This document shows positions 35,117 through 43,006 of a DNA stretch of 56,901 bases, piece after piece. Made by a program: the position numbers and the translations under genes. The stretch's first letter is position 1; each line of letters opens with the position of its first letter. Under the pieces are notes generated by a model, which saw only the letters and a list, made by a program, of their open reading frames with translations, ran no database searches and was not told the DNA's origin. Source of the stretch: DAOUBA01 sp034432855 (GTDB taxonomy: Bacteria > Chloroflexota > Anaerolineae > B4-G1); contig DAOUBA010000085.1 in the NCBI GenBank assembly GCA_034432855.1, positions 1 through 56,901 on the forward strand, written 5' to 3'.

Positions 35117-36077
35117 GCTCATCCGCTACCTGGTCGTCTTCCGGGTCAACGCCTCGTTGGTGCGGCTGCCCCGCTGCCTGACCGCCGAACTCTCACTCGT
35201 GCTGGGCACTCTCATCGCCAATCGCCTGCCCACCCGCGAGGCTCAGCCCTGGCGCAAGGCCCTGGCCCCGTGGGAAGAATGTGGCGGTCTATCGTTCGTT
35301 GGCCGCAAAAAGGTCGACAAGGTGCCGGAAGCCTCCTGGCCGGTCGAAGCGGTATTCTTCGCCTATCCCGGCAAGAGATATTACGGTCCAGGAGAGCCGG
35401 TACTGTGGGAACTGAAACTGCTGGGGGATAGCGCCGATCACGGTTTTTTTCTGGGGACGGTCCTGCCGGCGATGGAAGAGGCCGGCAACATGTCCGAATC
35501 ACAGTGGCATCGACAGCATGAGCTCTGGGGGCACTTTGACGTCCATGCGATCTACGCCGCGCGCGGCCCGCGTTGGGAGCCGTTTGTGCGCAACGGGCGC
35601 CTGGACATCCAATACCGTCCCAGCCCCGACCAGTGGGCCGACGGATTATCGTTCAGCCCGCGGCAGGAGCGCATCTTCGATAGCCTGACCTGGCTGACCC
35701 CCTTCGACCTAGGAAACGGGCAGCAGGGCAGAAAAATCACCCCTGACCAAGTGCCCACTTTGTACGCCATCCTGCAGGCCCTGATCGCACGGATGAGCCA
35801 GTTATTGCCGGGCAAACATCACGCACCCGATGACGTGTGGCAGGTCTTGGACGCGCAAACGCGCGCCGCATGCGAGGCCGTCGCAGAACAGGCCAGACGC
35901 ATCCCCGTCCATCACGCCGCGTTCAAAGCGCCCCCCAAACCGTGGCCGGGGCGCTGTATCGGCACGCAAGCCTTTCCATCTATCCCCCACCCCCTCATCC
36001 CATACCTCGAACTGGCCTCTATCCTCCATATTGGCAAACAAACCCACTTTGGCTGCGGCACCTTCACGATCGGGTGA
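35091..36077 (+). CDS. Cas6-like RAMP protein
   Basis: 328 aa. The C-terminus, PHPLIPYLELASILHIGKQT then HFGCGTFTIG, matches the glycine-rich end of Cas6/Csm-type RAMPs (…GxGKxTxFGxGxF). The N-terminal half (YLVVFRVNASLVRLPRCLTA, LGTLIANRLP) would be the first ferredoxin-like fold. Cas6 proteins cut CRISPR precursor RNA; the general-base His cannot be assigned by eye. No repeat array is present in this window. The ATG at 35091 lies inside the zinc-ribbon gene; no strong ribosome-binding site is seen, consistent with coupling. Confidence 0.72.
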   Translation: MWPFIKPIRLIRYLVVFRVNASLVRLPRCLTAELSLVLGTLIANRLPTREAQPWRKALAPWEECGGLSFVGRKKVDKVPEASWPVEAVFFAYPGKRYYGPGEPVLWELKLLGDSADHGFFLGTVLPAMEEAGNMSESQWHRQHELWGHFDVHAIYAARGPRWEPFVRNGRLDIQYRPSPDQWADGLSFSPRQERIFDSLTWLTPFDLGNGQQGRKITPDQVPTLYAILQALIARMSQLLPGKHHAPDDVWQVLDAQTRAACEAVAEQARRIPVHHAAFKAPPKPWPGRCIGTQAFPSIPHPLIPYLELASILHIGKQTHFGCGTFTIG

Positions 36078-36154
36078 ACATTTCTCTCCTCAACCGCATG
36101 TAACCAACCAGAAGCGGCCACTCTGCCGCTCGAAATCACACGAGGAGGAGAGAA

Positions 36155-37135
36155 ATGTGCACCAAAACCTTTTTCACACTGGCCGCGTGGATCGCGGTCG
36201 CTGGTCTGCTGGCCGGCTGTGCTGCCCCCAAGCCAACCCCTGCAGCCGTGATGATAACCAGAGAAGCCCCCATGGATGAGGTAACAGCAGCTGTGATGGC
36301 AACCGCGGTTCCGTCTACGACACCCCTACCTGCCCCTGCCTCGCTTGCTATGATAACAGCCGGTCAGGCCGCTGACCAAGTCCCCGTCACCTCTGCCTAT
36401 CATCCCAACCGCCTGATCGTCAAGAACGCCGAACTCAAGTTGCTGGTCGAGGACACAGACATCGCCATTGATCGCGTCAACCAGGTCGCCGCCGACTGTG
36501 GCGGCTATATCATCAGCACCCGCGTCGGCTATCGGGAATGGCTGGGCGAACATTACAAGTACGCCTCGATCACGATCGGCGTACCCGTGGATCAGTTCGA
36601 GGCGGCAATGAACCGGCTGCGCCGCATCGCTCTCCGCGTAGTGGACGAGTCCGCCTCCGGCCAGGATGTCACCGACGAGTACGTAGACCTGCAATCGCGG
36701 CTGGACAACCTGATCGCCACCCGCGACCGCATCCGCCAGTTCCTCGCCCAGGCGCAGACGGTCGAAGAGTCATTGCGCGTCAACGAGCAACTCTCGGCCA
36801 TCGAGGAACAGATTGAGCAAGTAAAAGGCCGGATGAATTATCTCTTCGACCGCTCGGCCTACTCCACGATTACCGTGCAACTCGATCCTGACCTGCCACA
36901 GCCCACGCCGGCCCCAACGCCCACCCCCACTCCTACACCGATGCCCTGGAGCCCCACCCAGACCGTCCGCGAGGCCGGGAACACACTGGGCTCCATCCTG
37001 CGCGTGCTCACCGCGATTGCCATCTGGCTCGTCATCGTCGTCCTGCCGCTGCTGGGGATCGTGCTCGGTCCACCGGCGCTGGGTGTATGGCTTGGCCGGC
37101 GCTGGAGCCGGCGCAAAAAGCCGACCGACAACTGA
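36155..37135 (+). CDS. DUF4349 lipoprotein
   Basis: 326 aa. Lipoprotein signal with lipobox LAGC at residues ~19-22, a Thr/Pro-rich spacer, the DUF4349 domain (RLIVKNAELKLLVEDTDIAIDRV, YASITIGVPVDQFEAAMNRLR, SASGQDVTDEYVDLQSRLDNL) with a coiled-coil helix, then a Pro/Thr stretch and a C-terminal membrane helix. Strong ribosome-binding site GAGGAGGAG. Envelope protein of unknown role; probably not part of the RAMP system. Confidence 0.88.
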   Translation: MCTKTFFTLAAWIAVAGLLAGCAAPKPTPAAVMITREAPMDEVTAAVMATAVPSTTPLPAPASLAMITAGQAADQVPVTSAYHPNRLIVKNAELKLLVEDTDIAIDRVNQVAADCGGYIISTRVGYREWLGEHYKYASITIGVPVDQFEAAMNRLRRIALRVVDESASGQDVTDEYVDLQSRLDNLIATRDRIRQFLAQAQTVEESLRVNEQLSAIEEQIEQVKGRMNYLFDRSAYSTITVQLDPDLPQPTPAPTPTPTPTPMPWSPTQTVREAGNTLGSILRVLTAIAIWLVIVVLPLLGIVLGPPALGVWLGRRWSRRKKPTDN

Positions 37136-37145
37136 ATCCGAAAAA

Positions 37146-37179
37146 CACTCAAGCCGCTTGGGGTCAAGCGGCTTGAGTG
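37146..37179. terminator. Strong bidirectional terminator hairpin
   Basis: Perfect 15-bp stem with GGGT loop between convergent genes. On the minus strand it is followed by GTTTTT, so it is a good intrinsic terminator for the lactate permease gene. Confidence 0.8.
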
Positions 37180-37217
37180 CTCTATGCGGACATGTACCTG
37201 ATCACCACCTGCAGAAC

Positions 37218-38822
37218 TCAAAAGGCAAGGTCAGAGAATAGGTACGCCGCCACCGTCGTCGCCAGCGCCACGCCCGCCAGGAGCGCCAGCCCGTAACGCA
37301 TCACCGCTCGCAACACAGGCGCCTCCTCCGCCTTCACCGTGCTGCACCCCACGATGATCTTGGCCGGAGCGAAAGCCGAGCCGATGCTCCCGCCCGCCAT
37401 CTGCGCGGCGATGATGATGAGCGGGCTGACACCGACGAGCGTTGCCACGCTTTGTTGCAAATTCCCAAAGACGACGTTCGAGTTGGTATTGGAGCCGGTC
37501 ATAAAGGCGCCCAGCGCACCGATGAACGGCGAGGCCAGTGGGAAGGCGCGGCCCGCCACCTTCGCGATCCCCTCGGCCAACAGGACCGTCATCCCGGCGT
37601 GCTCCATCGTCGCTGCCATCGCTACCATCGCCGCCGTGCCCAGGCTGGAGCGCAGTGCTCGCCTGACCACGCCTTGCGCGATGCGTCCCGCCGCTCCTGG
37701 CCGATAGTCGCCGCGCAGCCAGTATAGCCCGCAGGCGACGAGCGAAGCGTAGGTCAACAAGGCCCCGGGGTGGCCGAACACGGCGATGGTACGTCCCCTA
37801 CCTGCCGGCGTGACCCAGCCGCGCGTGGTGACCAGTTCAGGGAACTCGCCGCCGACGACCGCGTGGCCGTTCAAGAACTGCTTCACCGGCGCGATCAACT
37901 CCGCCGAAAGAATAATGGCGACCAGGAGCACATAAGGGATGAGCGCCCACACGAGCGGCATCCTTCCCCCCTGCTTCCTGCCTCCTGCCTCCTGCCTCCT
38001 GCTTCCTGCCTCCTGCCCCCTGCCTCCTGCGTCTTGCTTCGTGTCCCTTGCCCGCCACCAGGCCCATGCTACCCCAACCGCCAGCCCAACCAACCCGGCC
38101 ATCATCGAACCGAGCACGTCCATCCGGTGCGTAGCGACAAAGTACAGGACGCCGGCCATCACCGGCCCGACGACGAACAGCGGCGCCAACCCGGCTCTGA
38201 ACGTGTGCCAGCCGCCCGCTGCCCATAGTGTCGCGGCGCCACAGCCCAGGCACGTCAGACCCATCATCATCGCTGACCAGGGAGCGATCTCTTGTGCACT
38301 GCGTCCGGTCGCGGCGACCATCGCTGTCATCGAGGCACCAAGCGAGCCCAACCCCACGGCCCAGGGATGCCCCACTGAAGGAATGACGACGGCAGCCAGC
38401 GCCGGAAAGCCCAGCCCCACCAGGAGCGGCGCGATGACCGCCACTGGCACGCCGAAACCGCCCACACCTTGCAAGAACGCGCTAAAGACCCAGCCCAGCA
38501 GTAGCGCCTGCAACCCCCGGTCGGGCGTAAGGCGCACCAGCCCTGCTCCAAGCGTCTCGACGGCGCCGGCCTCATCCGTGACACAGTAGAACAGGAGCGC
38601 TCCCCAGATAATGTAGAGCACGTACAGGGCCAGCAGCAATGCTTTGAGTTGGGCGTAAGCCAGCACCTGCCAGCCCGCGCCGAAGCGTAGCGCGCCCACT
38701 AAGAGCGCTGCAAACCAGCCAACCATGCCGGCCCTGGCGCCGTCCCAGCGGAAACGCAACATCAGCACGAGGACGGCCAGGATGGGGAGGAAGGCGAAGA
38801 GCCAATCAAGCAGCAGTGTCAT
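37218..38822 (-). CDS. L-lactate permease (LctP) family transporter
   Basis: 534 aa, 12 or more membrane segments. Family blocks: LYIIWGALLFYCVTDEAGAVE, GFGVPVAVIAPLLVGLGFPAL, VGHPWAVGLGSLGASMTAM, AFMTGSNTNSNVVFGNLQQSVA and AQMAGGSIGSAFAPAKIIVG. Expected substrates are lactate or glycolate with a cation. A hydrophilic loop at residues ~260-285 is encoded by ten heptamer repeats (37970-38039). AAGGTGACTT precedes the ATG. Confidence 0.9.
   Translation of the reverse strand: MTLLLDWLFAFLPILAVLVLMLRFRWDGARAGMVGWFAALLVGALRFGAGWQVLAYAQLKALLLALYVLYIIWGALLFYCVTDEAGAVETLGAGLVRLTPDRGLQALLLGWVFSAFLQGVGGFGVPVAVIAPLLVGLGFPALAAVVIPSVGHPWAVGLGSLGASMTAMVAATGRSAQEIAPWSAMMMGLTCLGCGAATLWAAGGWHTFRAGLAPLFVVGPVMAGVLYFVATHRMDVLGSMMAGLVGLAVGVAWAWWRARDTKQDAGGRGQEAGSRRQEAGGRKQGGRMPLVWALIPYVLLVAIILSAELIAPVKQFLNGHAVVGGEFPELVTTRGWVTPAGRGRTIAVFGHPGALLTYASLVACGLYWLRGDYRPGAAGRIAQGVVRRALRSSLGTAAMVAMAATMEHAGMTVLLAEGIAKVAGRAFPLASPFIGALGAFMTGSNTNSNVVFGNLQQSVATLVGVSPLIIIAAQMAGGSIGSAFAPAKIIVGCSTVKAEEAPVLRAVMRYGLALLAGVALATTVAAYLFSDLAF
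37970..38039. repeat. Ten-copy heptamer tract inside the lactate permease gene
   Basis: Tandem CCTGCCT-type heptamers with small variations, read on the minus strand as a Gly/Gln/Arg-rich loop. Seven is not a multiple of three, so a change of one copy would frameshift the gene. Confidence 0.85.
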
Positions 38823-38862
38823 AAGTCACCTTGAAGGACGCAAGATGCGGGATGCGCGAGAA

Positions 38863-41817
38863 TTACTCCTGGACGGTGATCATTTGGAGAAAGATAGCAT
38901 TATCTGTGGTACCGGCAACAGGTAACCGTGCTCCACTTTCGGCGACGTACATCCCCACCTCCAGGCGATGCGTTCCCGGCGCAGCGTCAGGGCGAACGGC
39001 GATGGTGTACGTGTCGGCGACGACTTCTCCGGCAACCCACAATGTGGTGGGATAGGCGCCATTCACCGGCGGGTTGTCGCGCTGGCCGCTCATCGAACTG
39101 TCGGGAGCGACGAGGTGCGTAAAGACAGTATAACCGGTCTCCATTTCGGTCAGTGCATGCCAGTACAAGGTCAGCGTGAATTCTCCGCCCGGCGCGACCG
39201 TCTCTGCCGAAAGGTCGTAGCCCAGCAGTTCCACCTGACCGCCCAGTATGGCCCTGAGCGGGTGCGTGACGGGTGGCACCTCGAAGGTGCGATTGATGGG
39301 CTGGACTGTGATACCGCCCAGGTCAACCGTCCGACCAGCGACCTTTACCTGCAGTGGATACTTACCCGAGGGCATGTCGCGTGGCACGCGGGGGTCGTAG
39401 CGGTCGGCAATGATTTCGCCGGCGGTCCAGGCAGAGGTAGGATACGTGCCATGGACAGGAGCGCCCGTGTAGAGCACTACATCCCCCAGCGCAAGGGTGA
39501 CGTCATAATCGGGAAGCAGCGTCGTGTCGGCCTGCCAGAAGAGCGTCAGGTAGAGTCGCTCGCCGGGCCGCGCGCTCGTCGTATCCAGATTGGCGCCTAG
39601 CAAGGTCAGGCCGTCGCCTCGAACCTCCAGGCGCGTGCGCATGCCCAGATCGGCCGGGGCCGGCGGTTGGCTCGCCCGGTTCACCCGCAGCGGCAGCCCA
39701 ACGGCCGTGCCAGCATAACTGCCGGCGGGATCGAGCACATTCAGCGTCGCATTCGCCTGCGCAGAGTAGAGGCCAAACCGTACGGCATAGTCGCCGGGCG
39801 GCGTGCCAGGGACGACCGGAAGAGTCAGGTGATCCACAATGATCTCGCCGGGGGCCCACTGCTCGGCCGGATAATGGAAGGGCGACGTTTCACCCCACAC
39901 AAAGCCCCACGCATCAGTCAGGCGCGCGACAGGGCCATAGTCGCCGGGGCTGGGCGTCGCCTCCACACGCCACCACACGGCCACATCCGCGTTTGTGCCT
40001 GCGCGTGGCTCGTTGATCACGTCATACCCCAGCAGGCTCACGACATTTGCCAGGTTGGCAGTCAGCGGATGCGTTGGAGACCGGGCAGGCCCGGCGGCGA
40101 CGCGGTAGAGGTAGAACGCCGGCGCGCCGTCGGGCCCTGGTGACGCGGCGACAAGCGAGCCGGCCGGCAACACGGACTCGATCCACGCCAGGTCGCCGGA
40201 TGCCGAGCGGGGCACGAGCAACAACGCCTCTCCTTCTGCTGGAAAGACGACGGTGCGCCCGCCGGTGAGCCAGCGGATGCGGTCATAGTTGCGGGCCAGC
40301 GCCGCGAGTGTGGGATGGCGGTAATGGATGCTGGCGACGTAGACGGCCATGTCGGTCGGGTCGGTTGCGTTGAGATAGCGTGCAGAATCGGCCAGGTCGC
40401 CATCGGCGGCGTAGTAGAGCGCGGCGGAGGGAGCCCAGTCGCGGAAGTAGGCAGCGGCTGTGGTGAAGAGCAAGGCAGTGAAGAGAACAATGAACAATGA
40501 ACAATGAACAACGAACAAAATTGCCGGATTGCCGATGCGTTGATTTGCGATTAATGATTTGCGCCAAGCGATAGGCGATTTGCGATTTGCGAGGGAGACC
40601 AGAGAATGGAGCGCCGAGAGACCGAGAGCGGGGAAGATGTAGATGAAGGGCAAGAGGCCGATGGCGCGCAGGTTACTGGGGGTAATATCGCCGACGGCGA
40701 GGGCGCTGGGCAGGAGCATCACCGGCAGGAGGATTAATAAAAAGACACACGTGGCCAGTAGACGAGGGGACACGGAGACACGGAGACCAGGAGACAAATT
40801 CTCGCTGACCCGTTGACTCGTTGACTCACCTTTGAGAGAAATCGTAGCCACAAGACCGGCCAGGAATAGAATTGCAGTTACCGGATCGAACAGGGGACGG
40901 GCGGGGAGATTGAAGCGGATGTAGGGGTCACCGTGCAGGAAGAACATCCCCAGGCATGCGCGCAGTCCAGCCCAGGCATCGGCCCAATTGGTCGCGGCGA
41001 CCTGACGCGCGCGAGTAGAGAAACTGCCGGGATGAGTCCACCAGTAATGAGCCAGCGGCGACAGGATGAGCGCGGCGGCGACAGTGAAGACAGCAAGTTG
41101 GATGAGACGCTCGCGGCGGCGTCCCCGATCGGCGATGATGAGCGCGAGCCAGGCGGCAGTCAGTGGGATCAGAAACGCACGGGCAGCCAGATAGGTGTAG
41201 GCGGTGAGGCCGCAGCAGAGACCGGCGAGGAGAAGCCAGAAGACCTCTCCCCACCCCCAACCCCCTCCCCTCTCCCGGTGGGAGAGGGGAGGGGGCAAGG
41301 GGGAGGAGTGAGGTGGGGATAAGTGCAGCCCCCGCCACAGCGCCGCTACCGTCAGCGCCTGCAGCAACGGCTGAGTCACGGCACGGAAACCGTAGCGGCT
41401 GAAAATGAGGTGCCAGAACGAAACAGCGAGAAATGCGGCGGTCAACAGCGCGACACGGTCCACGTCATGCCGGCCGTGCAAGAGTTCGCATACGGCCCAG
41501 GCGGTTGCTGCAACAGTGGCGATTCCGATCAGCGCCGCACTGAATCGCAACGCAAAGGGCGTCACACCAAGAAATTTCATCCACAGCGCTGCCCAGTAGA
41601 AGAACAACACCTCTTTGCCGGTATAGGAGGGGATAAAGATGGGCCGACTAATGCCACGAGCGATCTCGCCGGCCAGGATGACGTTGGCGGCCTCGTCGTA
41701 GTGCAGACCCACGGGCAGTTCGGGCAGCCGGTACAACCGCAAGCCCGCTGCGACGAACAGGATCAGAGACAGCGTCACGGCGAAGAACCGGTGTGGAGTG
41801 GAACGGGTATTGTTCAC
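38863..41817 (-). CDS. GT39-type membrane glycosyltransferase with three C-terminal beta domains
   Basis: 984 aa. The first ~520 residues are polytopic and resemble GT-C/ArnT/PMT-type enzymes: an Asp-Glu pair in LPVGLHYDEAANVILAGEIA after the first helix, YTGKEVLFFYWAALWMKFLG, FWHLIFSRYGFRAVTQPLLQ. They would move a sugar from a polyprenyl phosphate. The rest is three extracellular repeats built on LLGYDL, PGExLxLTLxW, YPTxxWxxGEIIxD and PPGxY. Several tracts interrupt the membrane part without breaking the frame: a palindrome (41261-41295), octamers (40769-40826) and heptamers (40485-40519, 40566-40593). GTG start at 41817, 8 nt after a -10 box. Confidence 0.82.
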   Translation of the reverse strand: MNNTRSTPHRFFAVTLSLILFVAAGLRLYRLPELPVGLHYDEAANVILAGEIARGISRPIFIPSYTGKEVLFFYWAALWMKFLGVTPFALRFSAALIGIATVAATAWAVCELLHGRHDVDRVALLTAAFLAVSFWHLIFSRYGFRAVTQPLLQALTVAALWRGLHLSPPHSSPLPPPLSHRERGGGWGWGEVFWLLLAGLCCGLTAYTYLAARAFLIPLTAAWLALIIADRGRRRERLIQLAVFTVAAALILSPLAHYWWTHPGSFSTRARQVAATNWADAWAGLRACLGMFFLHGDPYIRFNLPARPLFDPVTAILFLAGLVATISLKGESTSQRVSENLSPGLRVSVSPRLLATCVFLLILLPVMLLPSALAVGDITPSNLRAIGLLPFIYIFPALGLSALHSLVSLANRKSPIAWRKSLIANQRIGNPAILFVVHCSLFIVLFTALLFTTAAAYFRDWAPSAALYYAADGDLADSARYLNATDPTDMAVYVASIHYRHPTLAALARNYDRIRWLTGGRTVVFPAEGEALLLVPRSASGDLAWIESVLPAGSLVAASPGPDGAPAFYLYRVAAGPARSPTHPLTANLANVVSLLGYDVINEPRAGTNADVAVWWRVEATPSPGDYGPVARLTDAWGFVWGETSPFHYPAEQWAPGEIIVDHLTLPVVPGTPPGDYAVRFGLYSAQANATLNVLDPAGSYAGTAVGLPLRVNRASQPPAPADLGMRTRLEVRGDGLTLLGANLDTTSARPGERLYLTLFWQADTTLLPDYDVTLALGDVVLYTGAPVHGTYPTSAWTAGEIIADRYDPRVPRDMPSGKYPLQVKVAGRTVDLGGITVQPINRTFEVPPVTHPLRAILGGQVELLGYDLSAETVAPGGEFTLTLYWHALTEMETGYTVFTHLVAPDSSMSGQRDNPPVNGAYPTTLWVAGEVVADTYTIAVRPDAAPGTHRLEVGMYVAESGARLPVAGTTDNAIFLQMITVQE
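40485..40519. repeat. Five-copy heptamer tract in the GT39-type gene
   Basis: GAACAAT x3, GAACAAC, GAACAAA. Encodes part of a hydrophobic segment on the minus strand. Confidence 0.85.
40566..40593. repeat. Second heptamer tract in the GT39-type gene
   Basis: Four heptamers of the type TTGCGAT (AAGCGAT, AGGCGAT, TTGCGAT, TTGCGAG). Confidence 0.65.
40769..40826. repeat. Two octamer tracts in the GT39-type gene
   Basis: GACACGGA-type octamers at 40769-40792 (three copies) and CGTTGACT-type octamers at 40803-40826 (three copies, the first degenerate). Confidence 0.7.
41261..41295. repeat. GC-rich palindromic repeat, copy 2, inside the GT39-type gene
   Basis: Perfect 16-bp stem with GGT loop, flanked by C-rich runs, lying in frame in the GT39-type coding sequence, where it gives a Pro/Ser then Arg/Gly-rich insertion (residues ~170-190). 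Confidence 0.8.
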
Positions 41818-41825
41818 AGAGGCGC

Positions 41826-41853
41826 ATTATAGCAGGCGGGACGCAGGATGCAA
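41826..41853 (-). promoter_or_regulatory. Promoter of the GT39-type gene with -35 inside a 14-bp repeat
   Basis: Minus strand: TTGCAT (41853-41848), 16-nt spacer, TATAAT (41831-41826), 8 nt before the GTG start. The -35 is the first of three TTGCAT copies spaced 14 nt. Confidence 0.55.
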
Positions 41854-41900
41854 GGGGTAGGATGCAAGGGGTAGGATGCAAGAGGCAGGACGCAGGGCGC
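41845..41900. repeat. Four-copy 14-bp tandem repeat upstream of the GT39-type gene
   Basis: Two identical copies of AGGATGCAAGGGGT and two diverged ones; each 14-mer is two related heptamers. Confidence 0.85.
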
Positions 41901-41984
41901 ATCCTTCGGACAGGCAGTGTGTTTTCATGCACAAAAGCCACAGGTACAGGAGCCGCTACGGCTGCCGGGTTGAGCAAGGGCCAC

Positions 41985-42013
41985 TGGACAAATTGGCTGC
42001 CTTATGAGATAAT
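41985..42013 (+). promoter_or_regulatory. Candidate promoter of the lipid kinase operon
   Basis: TGGACA (41985-41990), 17-nt spacer, GATAAT (42008-42013), 30 nt before the ATG at 42044. Confidence 0.5.
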
Positions 42014-42043
42014 CAGTGTCAGTCAAGGAACAATATAAGTCGC

Positions 42044-43006
42044 ATGACCAGGTACAAGATCATCGCCAATCCCGCTGCCGCTAAGGGAACCGCCGCACAT
42101 ACCATCCCCCAGATCGAACGCACCCTGGCCGGATGCAGCCTGGATTTCGACCTCGTGCGCACCAAACGCCCCTGGCATGCCGCCGAACTGGCGCAGGAAG
42201 CGGTCGCCGCTGGCTACGACGTTGTGGTTGCCGCCGGCGGCGATGGCACGTCCAACGAGGTACTCAATGGCCTGATGCAGGTTCAAACCCCCATTCCCGG
42301 CCCTTCCTACCAAGAGAAAGGGAGGCGCGTGGCGATGGGAGTGCTGTGTATCGGGCGCGGCAACGACTTTGCCTATGGCGTGGGCATCCCCACCGATTGG
42401 GAAGCAGGCTGCCAGATGCTGGCACAAAATCACCGGCGTACAATTGACGTCGGGCGGGTTACGGGCGGTCTCTTTCCGCAGGGACGCTACTTTGGCAACG
42501 GCGTCGGCATCGGCTTCGACGCCGTCGTCGGTTTCGAGGCGGCCAGGTTCGCCCGTCTGGGTGGCTTCCTGGGCTACCTGGTCGCTGTGCTCAAGACCGT
42601 CTTTCTGTACTATCGCGCGCCGCTGGTCACCATCGAATATGATGGACAGGCTATCACACAACCTTCGTTAATGATCTCGATCATGAACGAACGGCGTCTG
42701 GGCGGTGGCTTTATGATGGCGCCTCAGGGCCGACCTGACGACGGCCTGCTCGACCTGTGCATCGCTCGCCAGGTGAGCCGCGCCCGTATCTTTGCGCTCG
42801 TCCCCCATTTCATTCGCGGCACACAGGCGACCCAGAAGCCGATCACGACCGGGAGGGCTTCCTGCATCGTCGTCAACGCCATCGAGGGAGTGTTGCCTGC
42901 CCACGCCGATGGGGAGACTTTGTGCACAGATGGTAAGCGACTGGAAGTCGAGTTGCTGCCACGCCAGATCGAAATTGTCTGCCAGGAGCCGGAGGTTGTC
43001 CAATGA
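42044..43006 (+). CDS. Diacylglycerol/lipid kinase (DagK/YegS family)
   Basis: 320 aa. The catalytic-domain motif GGDGTSNEV is present, preceded by the family's N-terminal YKIIANPAAAKG strand, and the later block GVGIGFDAVVGFEA. These enzymes phosphorylate diacylglycerol, ceramide-like or other lipids. The stop overlaps the next ATG (ATGA), coupling it to a PlsC-type acyltransferase, so both probably work in membrane lipid synthesis or turnover. Confidence 0.9.
   Translation: MTRYKIIANPAAAKGTAAHTIPQIERTLAGCSLDFDLVRTKRPWHAAELAQEAVAAGYDVVVAAGGDGTSNEVLNGLMQVQTPIPGPSYQEKGRRVAMGVLCIGRGNDFAYGVGIPTDWEAGCQMLAQNHRRTIDVGRVTGGLFPQGRYFGNGVGIGFDAVVGFEAARFARLGGFLGYLVAVLKTVFLYYRAPLVTIEYDGQAITQPSLMISIMNERRLGGGFMMAPQGRPDDGLLDLCIARQVSRARIFALVPHFIRGTQATQKPITTGRASCIVVNAIEGVLPAHADGETLCTDGKRLEVELLPRQIEIVCQEPEVVQ

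Noticed and set aside
36155..37135. DUF4349 lipoprotein as a fourth member of the RAMP cassette
   Set aside because: It has its own strong ribosome-binding site after a 77-nt gap, is an exported lipoprotein of a widespread family, and has no known link to CRISPR-type systems.
37970..38039. Repeat tract considered as a CRISPR array
   Set aside because: Units are 7 bp, directly adjacent and without spacers.
41845..41900. 14-bp repeats considered as a CRISPR array or iteron origin
   Set aside because: No spacers, only four units, no replication gene nearby; better read as a low-complexity tract at a promoter.
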